Shown: positions 8,259-16,554 of the stretch, one piece after another
Layout of the letters: the number at the start of each line of letters is the position of its first letter
How positions within the stretch are numbered: the first letter of the stretch is position 1
Assembly: GCA_910592205.1 (NCBI GenBank)
Contig: CAJVPJ010000684.1
Coordinates: 1 to 19,090, forward strand
Length of the DNA stretch: 19,090 bases
Direction: 5' to 3'
DNA from: Paraglomus occultum
Lineage: Eukaryota; Glomeromycota; Glomeromycetes; Paraglomerales; Paraglomeraceae
The notes under the pieces: model-generated
Told to the model about the DNA's origin: nothing
Seen by the model: only the letters and a program-made list of their open reading frames with translations
Database searches by the model: none
Program-made: the position numbers and the translations under genes

Positions 8259-10922
8259 ATGGCATCACAAAATATACCTACGCCTGTATGTGACCTGGCC
8301 ATTATATTGGACTCCTGCAGCCGATGTTTGGAAGGAGGGACTTGCACGCCTACTAGGACTCATTACAGTTGTAATCCCCTCAGATAGATTCGTTGCAAGG
8401 GAACTCTTTCCAGAAACTCATCTTTGTCAATGCCATTACCGTGATTTCCCTATAGTAAATGCTTACATTATTATATTTCTCGGTAACTAAATTATTTTAA
8501 CTTTTTGTATAGATGGATATTTCAAGCGGGATTTCTTCCTATTTCAGTAACACAGAGATTGAAGCCTGGAGTTATATGAGTTGTCTAGAATATTTAGCAA
8601 AAGTGTGTGCGCATTTGACATCAGGAGCTTATGACGAAATTCTTGACAAATACAAGAACCATTTATTTTCAATCGTCTCATCTACATCATCGCTTAAAAA
8701 AGCAAAAGACAAAGCCTTTAGGCTGAATAATACTGCGGAACGTTCATTTCAACGCATAGAAGTTACCTCGTTTTTTAAAAGACTTGATACGCGGGTACGT
8801 TAATTAATCGTCGTTAAATTTGTATATATACATGTATATGGACTAACCTATTTGACAGGTTGACATGAATGCAACTGACAGTCTTGCAAATGCCACCACA
8901 AATCTCGTGGACGCAAAAGAAAAATTATATAAATTAAAACTGAAGTCAAGTGCATATGACAGATTTGTCGAAAGTACGGATGCGAAAAATGATCGTTCAT
9001 CCAAACGCCTTAGACAAGAGACAATAATTTCAGAAGAGAATAAAAAAAAAGTATAGCATTCGTTTGTTATTTTTTCGGTAAAATGTTTTTGTTTGATAGT
9101 AAGCGTTTGAGCTTTTTCCTTCTAGTCTGACACAAACACAGTACCCAAAGCAGATGACAATAATTTTGATGGTATGTTAAATATGTAAAACATTGTGGTT
9201 CCTTTATAAATAATTATATCAATTAATGCAAATATGTAAAACATTATGGGTTTCTTTATAAACAATTATATCAATTAAAGAGCGAAAGGATGATGATGAA
9301 AATAACAGTGCAGGAAGAGTCGAAGAGGAATCATATTCATCCAACTATATGACATCTTCCGTTATGGACATCTTTTCTGAATCTTATTCACAGCTACAAA
9401 CATCAAATGATTCGTCATCTTTGTTATCTGTTTTGAAGAAATATTGCACAAATGAATCCACCTCACCATATGAGTAAGTTGTAATAGTGAGTCAATAATA
9501 TCTTTTGACTACTGCTTACTTTTTGTCTTTTTTTTTCTAGTCTGGCCCGTAGCTTCATTATGGATCTGTCGCTATCTTCAAAAATAAGAGGGCAATTTAG
9601 TAATGAAGAGTGGGCTGAGTTAGTCAAAAGAAGACCTGATGTGGTCCGAAAATCTTACCATCATGAAATCGAGTCCCTTATTTCTCACCTATTTAGCCAA
9701 AAAGTAAGGAGAAAGTGAACTTTATCCCGTGTTGACACCTCTGACGTTTTTCTCCTATTTTAGATGGATCTATTACAAGCTCGCAAGAAATGGTATGAGC
9801 TAAGGAATTTGGTTGCTCCTAGTACTAGCACTAGATACAACAATGAGTTCTCTTATACAGAGAATGACTGGGAGAAAATAAAACGTTGGGTTGAACGAGT
9901 AACAGGACAATTGTATGTTATGGATGTCCCATTATTTACAATTTTATTGTGATGTACTTGATTGGTTTTTGTTGTTTTACCATTATAGTCTGGATGCATT
10001 TGAATCACTTCGAAATCCATTGCAAAATAATTGTCATGAACGAGAATGGACTGGCGATTATTTAATCCCTTTAATACAAGGAGTTCTAAAATTAAAATTA
10101 GATGGCAATTTGTATGTTCCATGGTAAGTTGCAGATCTCTCCATTTATCGTGCATACATATAATAAGGCAATAAATTTCCCCTTATGTTGTAAAGGGGGG
10201 AGATTTCTGTTCTAGCATCCCTACGTTGCCGAAATAATGATAAGGATAAACTCATTGAACAACTTGAACGAAACCACCAGGTGGATCTTTTATGCAATTA
10301 TGAGCAGTATGAGATTGCCTGTGCACTGGCTTGCGGTGGACCTCATTCCTATAATTTAACTAAACTTGCTTCTGATGAGTTCAACCTTCCAAGAATAATG
10401 AAGGATATGCTCGATGACCTAGAGTTAAAGCTTCTTAAGGCTGGAAAGGGTCAATTGCGGCCATATGTAATAGGAATCCAGGTACGCTTGCAGTGTGATA
10501 ACTATTTTATTCCATTAATGGCTGTTGTACTTACACATTTTGCTTGTATGGCTCAGTCATATATTAATATGACAGAGATTCGAGTCTATCTAATGGAGAG
10601 ACGTGAGATATACTTCCTGCATCACCTAAAATCTTTTAATCTCCCACTCACATTTTCGACCTATCACTACTTGAAGGTTGCGTTGAGAGTAGCATGGAAT
10701 ATTCGGGTGAGTTTGATTTTTATCAACTTATAACATTGGGAAATTTCTGATTATTATTTTAATTAATGGCCATAGGGCTTGGTTAATTCCTTGGTCCGGG
10801 AACTTGAGGAGACTATTATTCATGACGATGATGACGGATTTAAAACTCCCCCAACTATGTTGTCAAATAATATGAAGACCAACGAAACACCACCAAAGCA
10901 ACCAAAGAAAAAGAAAACATAG
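8259..10922 (+). CDS. Uncharacterised protein of about 589 residues, eleven exons
   Basis: Proposed exons: 8259-8285, 8513-8794, 8859-9050, 9126-9171, 9281-9473, 9541-9703, 9764-9912, 9989-10123, 10196-10481, 10557-10706 and 10776-10922. Every junction is GT...AG and every phase matches, which strongly supports a live gene. Exon 1 is less sure; translation could start at the ATG at 8513, giving 580 residues. The N-terminal part (10-167) is helical and Lys-rich with a KRLRQE basic patch. An acidic Ser-rich linker (about 168-245) follows, then a folded region with Trp and charged residues. The motif PWGE (395-398) is followed by RNNDKDK, then VD (425-426) and YEIACALACGG (434-444). The C-terminus is acidic (HDDDD), then basic (PKKKKT), suggesting nuclear location. 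From memory this resembles a large uncharacterised Mucoromycota family. A PD-(D/E)XK-like fold is my inference only. Confidence 0.8.
9172..9280 (+). other. Intron 4 of the uncharacterised gene, enlarged by a tandem duplication
   Basis: This intron has a GTATGT donor and an AAAG acceptor. It contains two copies of a 48-49 base unit (9179-9226 and 9230-9278, period 51). Without the extra copy it would be 58 bases, similar to the gene's other internal introns (60-76 bases). Confidence 0.75.
9179..9278 (+). repeat. Tandem duplication of about 50 bases inside an intron
   Basis: Both copies begin AAATATGTAAAACATT and end AATTATATCAATTAA. They differ at a handful of positions in the middle, so the duplication is not brand new. 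Confidence 0.85.
10482..10556 (+). other. Optional 75-base intron, in frame and stop-free (exitron-like)
   Basis: A GTACGC donor follows the codon for Gln491 and a GGCTCAG acceptor precedes TCA. The 75 bases are exactly 25 codons and contain no stop, so splicing or retention both keep the frame. The retained peptide (starting VRLQCDNYF) contains a hydrophobic run, MAVVLTHFACMA. Splicing joins PYVIGIQ to SYINMTEIRV, which reads like two neighbouring beta strands, so I take it as an intron. Confidence 0.6.
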
Positions 10923-11099
10923 ATCGGTGTCATTTGTATCACGTGTTTTGTTTTTTTTGACCCAAATTATGAATTAGAGTGTAATGTGTGAATCTACTAA
11001 TAAAATAAAGCATTCAATGTCAAGTTTTCTGCGCAATGTATAAATTATTCTGATTTACTTATTACTAGTGAAATTACCAGCTTCTCTAATAAATGAGGG
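10923..11099 (+). terminator. 3' region of the uncharacterised gene
   Basis: Overlapping AATAAA hexamers at 10999-11004 and 11004-11009, about 77 bases after the stop, fit a polyadenylation signal. A frame reading LPASLINEGW sits just before 11100 and could be coding if the next gene has an extra upstream exon. Confidence 0.5.
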
Positions 11100-11427
11100 A
11101 TGGTATGTCTCACATCGTGGAAGCGTAACCCATTATCTGAGATAGAGGTTAGTGAAATTAATCTAATTTAAATTATAGAATCGTTTTTAAAACATAAGTT
11201 ATTAGATACCAGAACAAATTAATGCGAACCCAAAGTGGCCAGAGTGCTTAAAATCTTTGTCATTCAAAGAATTACCAGTTGCATTTGTCGTGGGGATAAT
11301 CGAGTCCAAACTGATAATATTACCAATGCTCGATTATAATAGACGAACTTTCAAGAAGTTCATGCAAGGTGTAAATCAAGAGTATAATGAGTGGATTAGT
11401 GCAAATAAGAAATTGTCGAGGAGCTAA
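11100..11427 (+). CDS. Small hypothetical protein of 89 residues, two exons
   Basis: Exon 11100-11147 (16 codons, MVCLTSWKRNPLSEIE) joins in frame across a 58-base intron (GTTAGT...TTATTAG, 11148-11205) to exon 11206-11427 (73 codons and a stop). The second exon has clear protein character: PKWPECLKSLSFKELPVAF, then VVGIIESKLIILP and a basic, aromatic C-terminal part (NRRTFKKFMQGVNQEYNEW). I recognise no family. The 5' end is uncertain, because the GTATGT inside the first exon could instead be a donor for an exon ending near 11101. It lies 178 bases after the preceding gene's stop, on the same strand, so it could also be read as a distal part of that locus, though a polyadenylation signal lies between them. 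Confidence 0.5.
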
Positions 11428-11565
11428 TATACGTGTAATTGTTTGTTTTTAGGACTTGAGATATGATATCTGATGCTGAATAGCTAATAACGTAGTCTAG
11501 ATTTATTGTTTCGTAGTTCGTAGTCATATAATAGAAATTAACCCTTAAAAGGTCATGTAAATATA

Positions 11566-11887
11566 TCATTGATGATCATTGGTTAAATAAAGGAATTTTC
11601 GTGTAGGGCGAAGCCCATTGCTTTGCAACAAATATATCAGCGGGAGTGGCACGGCCATCATGTATCGATCACGGCTGATTAGGCACCTTATGGGTACAGG
11701 AAGCTCTGGTGGTTCAATTTCGCATACATATTCACGTTTACTTTTGCAACAGGATCTATGGTTGATAAATTTTTCTTGACAAAAGTGATCTCCTGAACCA
11801 AGTTCAATGGACAAAGTGAAGTTGAATTGTCGGGGAAATCTTTGGTTACCACAATAGAAAATTCTAACGATACTCTGGCATCTAATA
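11566..11887 (-). pseudogene. Possible truncated Cys-rich reading frame abutting the Tigger-like element
   Basis: On the minus strand a frame is open from the transposon tip (11888) down to a stop at 11566, about 107 codons. The part nearest the transposon reads CIRCQSIVRIFYCG; further on come LGSGDHFCQEKFINHRSCC, EIEPPELPVPIRC and AVPLPLIYLL. Several Cys residues and a balanced composition suggest coding sequence. The first Met is at 11814, giving 82 residues, but the frame looks coding before it. That is what would be expected if the transposon had inserted into the gene and separated it from its 5' part. No family is recognised, and the whole may be chance. Confidence 0.3.
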
Positions 11888-12636
11888 CACAGTGAAACTC
11901 GATAAGTCGGATATTTGGCCCAAGTCGGACAAAACCACTCGGCCTTTATTTTTTATATCTAAAATTTACCCGATAAGTCGGACAATTTTAGTCGCTAAGT
12001 CTGATTCACGTGATTTGTATAAATATTGACCAATTTAGTAGCGGATTATCCAATCATTTAGTTTAAAAGTCATGTTACTCACCGATCATTTAGTATTTTA
12101 TTTGGCGATTTAGAAAGATCTTGTAACGTAAACAAAAATATTACACGCCATTACATCATTGCTAACTTTGCTACTTCATTTAAATAATTGGAAAGGACTT
12201 TTGTAACTTAACAACGCAACGTTTATCACATTGATGATTTTGCTATTTAATTTGATAATTTATACTCATTTCGCGATTTAGAAAAGACATTCTTGTAATG
12301 TAAACAAAAAATCGGATCAATATTGATAGTGATGATATAATGACAGTAAGAAGTTACATTGAAATTGATTCCTGAAATGCTCGATAAAGAAGAAATTATT
12401 GCAGCAGTCCACGAAGCACCTTCAGACGATGACGAGGAAGAAGACGCGAGTCCATTAATATCAAATAAAGTTGCTTTAGAAAGCATTCAAATTCTGTATC
12501 ATTACTTGGAACAGAATAATGACATAGAAGTAAATAGTAATAGTCAATTTGTTTCAGGATTAAGAGATTTAAAATGGAAAATCAAGTTATTTTATTAAAG
12601 CAAACAAGTATAGACATTTATTTAAATAAGCAATAG
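11888..12636 (+). mobile_element. Tigger/pogo-like transposon relic, right end not found
   Basis: After a TA at 11886-11887 the sequence begins CACAGTGAAACTCGATAAGT, followed by CGGA: the classic Tigger/pogo type of terminus, sharing the tip CACAGTGA with the relic at 7162. Two more AAGTCGGA words follow (near 11921 and 11975), probable subterminal binding sites. Between 12090 and 12320 there are diverged direct repeats around GCGATTTAGAAA and GTAAACAAAAA. The transposase C-terminal part lies at 12359-12636. I could not find the inverted counterpart of the left end in the window, so the right end is deleted or decayed; the end given is the last transposase-like codon. Confidence 0.65.
12359..12636 (+). 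pseudogene. C-terminal fragment of a Tigger/pogo transposase, frameshifted
   Basis: The frame starting at 12359 encodes an acidic block (APSDDDEEEDASPLISN) and a helical stretch typical of the end of Tigger/CENP-B-like transposases, then stops at 12598. In another frame the sequence from about 12556 continues the family pattern, reading RFKMENQVILLKQTSIDIYL and ending NKQ before a TAG at 12634-12636. QTSIDIYL resembles a PCNA-interacting peptide with its last aromatic lost. A single frameshift near 12556 therefore separates the two parts. The DNA-binding and DDE catalytic regions are absent. Confidence 0.6.
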
Positions 12637-13390
12637 TAATAGCAAAGTTTTTATCTTTGTTTATTAATAAGTAAACATAAAAGGAATTGTGTTACTATTG
12701 AGGGCAAGATTTTTTGTCCCGCATTGTATATTTGTGAACAACATGATATAGATACAGTAACAGATAGACATGGTCAATTTGAGTTGGCATTATGTTAGTA
12801 ATTTGCAAGTAAGGAGTCCATGCAAGTCCATAACTAGTTGCAATTAACGACATAGTGTTGAATAAGGTAAGCGTTTTTCGTATAACAATTCAAAAGAAAT
12901 ATTGTGTTATATCTCCAATTCACGTTAACGTTGATATTAATATGTATATGGTGGCCAATCAGAAATGAAAGTCTCGGATTTAAATCCCAACGATTTTTTT
13001 CTTTGGATCTGATTGTTACAAAGAAGCAAAATAACAGTGTATACATGGCTTTATTGTTTATTATTATGTGCTGTGTACAGTATACGTTTCGCATAACGTC
13101 ATTGATGTTATAGAAGACATAAGATTTGCTAATACTTAGTATCTTTGAGATCGCTTAGTCATAAAAAAATTCGACCTCGGTGCATATATAAATTCGCTTA
13201 ATTTGTCTTCTTTTTTTCCCCTCTCTTTTCCCTCCCTCTTACGTTGGCTTCAGATATGTCGAATTAATTCTACATTAATAAATAACCTGCCAGTCCAGAA
13301 ATAAATACATATTAAAAAAGCCACCCGATAGATTTATTCCCGAGTGTAATGAGGATAAATACAATCATCGTTATACCACTTTCTTTTGTG
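12637..13390. other. Transposon remnant edge and 3' flank of the transcription factor gene
   Basis: No supported gene. The sequence is AT-rich. A short minus-strand frame (12834-13094) contains RWDLNPR, a peptide that often arises when a tRNA-like B-box segment (here GGATTTAAATCC near 12976) is translated, so I do not call it a gene. A pyrimidine-rich tract lies at 13208-13240. On the minus strand an AATAAA at 13338-13333 lies about 53 bases after the transcription factor stop and fits its polyadenylation signal. Confidence 0.45.
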
Positions 13391-13967
13391 CTAATAATAT
13401 ATCAGTGGCACAGTTGAATCATTTGCCCCATTACCACCGTTTCCACTATATCCACCAGCGCTTCGCCCCTCTCCATTCTGTAGTGTCAATATATTCGGCA
13501 TTAGTTGATTACCGTTACCATACATGTTAATATTATTACCATCGTTAGACATAAGTCGTTGTTGCGAGGCAAATATTCCATTAGTATTACTTGTTTGCAT
13601 ACGCGTCGACTGCAATCCCTGCGACGCATACGTAATTCCACCACTTTGTCGTAAATGTTGGTTATTCACATACGCCGTCCATTCTTCCAGGTCCGCCGAT
13701 GGTGGTATCTCCCAGTACCCGGATGCGATTGAAGCATTAAATACTCCATTTCCGTTATTATTTGCGCCAGCTGTAGCTGCCCCCGGCGTTGCGAACGGAT
13801 CGTTGATCGATAAAGAAGATAATTGCTGGCTAGGGACAACGGATCGAGGATGTCGAATGGGAAGGGAACTATACATTTGAGGAGATTCTTCTGTGCCGTG
13901 ACGGTGCAATTGTATACCAGATGTATGTTGAAACATTCGTTGTCGTCGTTGCTGCTGCTGCTGCTGC

Positions 13968-14007
<40 letters not shown>

Positions 14008-16554
14008 GCTGTTGTAGCTGCTGCTGCTGCTGTTGCTGTTGTATTTGATGCTGTTGTTGTTGTTGTTGTTGCTGTTGTGATGAACCGAGCGTGGACGTAA
14101 TTTCTGATGTCATTGTAAATTCCGGCGTTGACTGTGGCCGTATTGAATTATGGGCCATCTGGTGTCTTTCACTCTTTACTTGAATACTGTTATTACTACT
14201 ACTATCAGTAGTTGTCAAATAAGGTGGATAGACTAAATTGTAATCTTCCAATGCCAATTGGGAATTCCCAGCCTGGTTTTGGTAAGTGGATGCATTAACC
14301 CTCTTACGTGATTGTGGAGCATGATCCTCCTCGCTGTCCTCAAGAGAGCTACGAACATTGTCATTACTGAATTTGGCGTCTGTCAAATCTACAAGATCCA
14401 CCAGTAAATTATAGTATCTTGATGCTGGTTGCCATACATCTTTTGCTGAATCTAATGCTCTTAGACACTTGAGCAGATTCACTTTCGCTGATAAAGCCAA
14501 GGATTGATTGTCTTGACAAGCATTATAAGTATGAGTAACCCCTCCTGTAAATATACTATATATAGACATTGCTAAACTATATGATTCTGGAGCCTTTTTC
14601 ATTAGTGTCTCTGCAATTTTAGCAACCTCCTCTGCTGCAGTTGTACAGACATTATGAGAATGTGCGTAAGTAGGTGCATATGGTCGATGTAATAAATTCA
14701 ATACTGTATAATAATTCATATGGAGTGCTAACGTTGCTGGTGATGTACAATCATTGCTATTGGGATCATATTGCAGATGAGGAGGTAGACTGACAAACCA
14801 TGAAGTAAGTGAAGAATCCAGAATAGATCTTACAGTGTCATCCATCTTGGAGATTGGTTTGCACCTTATTGCATGTATATTATGCACTATTCGACCGATT
14901 ATCTCGCACAGTTTGATGAAATGAATAAAACGAGATATTGCGTGCGACCTGTGTGTTACCTCGTTCGATTGGGATCCAACGGATGATGCTGACTTTGAAG
15001 ATGTTTCCGGTGATCCTTGTACGCTGTTTTGAGATGAGAGGGGAGATGATGTAGAAGAGTACAGCCCGTCCATTTTGAACGGTAACATTTCAGTCTCATC
15101 ATATTCAGCTTCACTTGGGTGCGCAGCGTCGACATCTTTCTCATCAATGCCCATAGGACGACCCAAGTAAGCACTCGCAAGTCTAACAATAACAGTTAAT
15201 CATTTCATTACAGCTACATGAAAGAATCAATAGACAAGCTATTTGAATCATAGCTCACCTGTCTAGAACAAAACATGTCCAAAATGTTCGTCTTTGTGAC
15301 TCTCGTTCTTCATGGCTCAGATTGAGAGGATGCCATCTCTCGTTGTTGCGATGTATTCCTAAATCTTGGGCCATCCGTATTGCCATTCCTGAATAAAGCC
15401 ACCCACGTGACGTTTTCCCACAACCGAACTCACGTATAGACATTATCAACAAGGCTTGTACGGTAGTAACTTTGGAGACACCATAATCGCTATCGAGCAA
15501 GGTTTTTGCTCGTTCAAAGAACACGTCACCGGCAGTCTCTGGTTTTGAGGGATCTTTTCTTACTTCCAATTTTGGTGAGAATTTAGCGGCAAACGAGTAA
15601 ATTGCATTTAGCAACAGCAAGGGCAAGTACTTTTTCTCTTTCAGTTGTTTGAAGAATGCCGGTTTATAAATTAACGGAAGATACGGATGCATTTGAGTGA
15701 AATAGCATTCCAAAAGATGATTTGACAGTTCTTCAGATGGTAATTCTATCAGCTCTGGACGTTTTACTAATTCGAATTCAACTGTTGATGCCACTAGTTC
15801 GCCCTTGGCCCGATATTGGAGTACACCGTCTTTGTAACATTTGCTCTTTTTTAATAGATAGAAACCACTACTTCTACCGTGATAGCGCACTTGATTATTC
15901 TCATCGATGCTCAATATACCCATAATGTCGTTCAAATCATCCATCAATGGACTCTCCCCTGATCTGTACGAATCGTCCACGCTCGAAAAATTATCAGTCG
16001 AACCGGACGATTGAAGATTTCGCCACAATGAAGTGTCAGTTGATCCTGGATGTCGTAACGGTCGTAAGTCGTCTTGCATCAGTTCACTCAACACAGCTTC
16101 AGCTCGAGGATCGTTACTGTGCACTAATCCACCAAGCAAAGACTCCATTCTATGCAATCGCGTTTCTATGGCTTCAATATAGCCTTTTGGTGGACCTCTG
16201 ATAAATCAACCCGTTTAGCGAAAAATAAAGTCATAGCGACTAGCATGAAACAAGCAAACCGAAACTTGCAATATGCGTAAAGGTTTACCTCTTCTTTGTT
16301 GCATCGTTATAAGTACACTCGAACCCAAAAGTAGCACAATTCCCGCAAGGAGGTTGAACACCGTCGCACTATAACGAGAATAGTCAAAGCGGGACGTATG
16401 GAGTGTGTGAGAATTTAAAAGAGTTTCGTACAAGACAAGAAAAGCGGAAACAACATGGCCGGTAGATGCAGAAACATACCCTAACTTTCTTGCGCCGACA
16501 AGTGTCGCAAGCTTTTGAAACACGCTGTCGTTTTGGGGTTAATTCATCAGGCAT
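13391..16554 (-). CDS. Zn2Cys6 fungal transcription factor, 961 residues, four exons
   Basis: Minus-strand exons 16554-16480, 16368-16289, 16197-15259 and 15182-13391 join in frame (introns 111, 91 and 76 bases). The Zn2Cys6 binuclear cluster uses Cys16, 19, 26, 33, 36 and 43 (ACDTCRRKKVR / CDGVQPPCGNC) with the usual basic loop, so it should bind DNA in the nucleus. The linker GPPKGYIEAIETRLHRMESL (53-72) leads into a short coiled-coil dimerisation helix. A VRYHGRSSGFYLL element sits near 155-167. The fungal-specific regulatory domain (about 210-500) contains YFTQMHPYLPLIYKP and DRLASAYLGRPMGI. After a Ser-rich insert and more helices, the C-terminus is low complexity with Gln-rich residues 734-776, then Ser/Asn/Gly-rich sequence resembling an activation domain. 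It resembles carbon-source regulators in general layout, but I cannot name its target pathway. Confidence 0.92.
13949..14077 (-). repeat. CAA/CAG repeat coding for polyglutamine
   Basis: Read on the minus strand, the block encodes Q9-H-Q-I-Q8-L-Q22. The codons are mixed CAA and CAG, with a long uniform CAA run in the largest tract, a form prone to length change by slippage. Confidence 0.95.

Noticed and set aside
9853-10155. 100-codon minus-strand frame
   Set aside because: It is antisense to exons 7 and 8 of the uncharacterised gene, whose splice phases are consistent on the plus strand.
12834-13113. Frames on both strands around 13000, one with RWDLNPR
   Set aside because: RWDLNPR-type peptides commonly come from translating tRNA-like B-box sequence; no other coding support.
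13823-14017. Plus-strand frame with a long polyleucine run
   Set aside because: It is the opposite-strand reading of the polyglutamine repeat of the transcription factor.
16215-16523. 102-codon minus-strand frame with hydrophobic segments
   Set aside because: It is an out-of-frame reading through exons 1-2 and the introns of the transcription factor gene.
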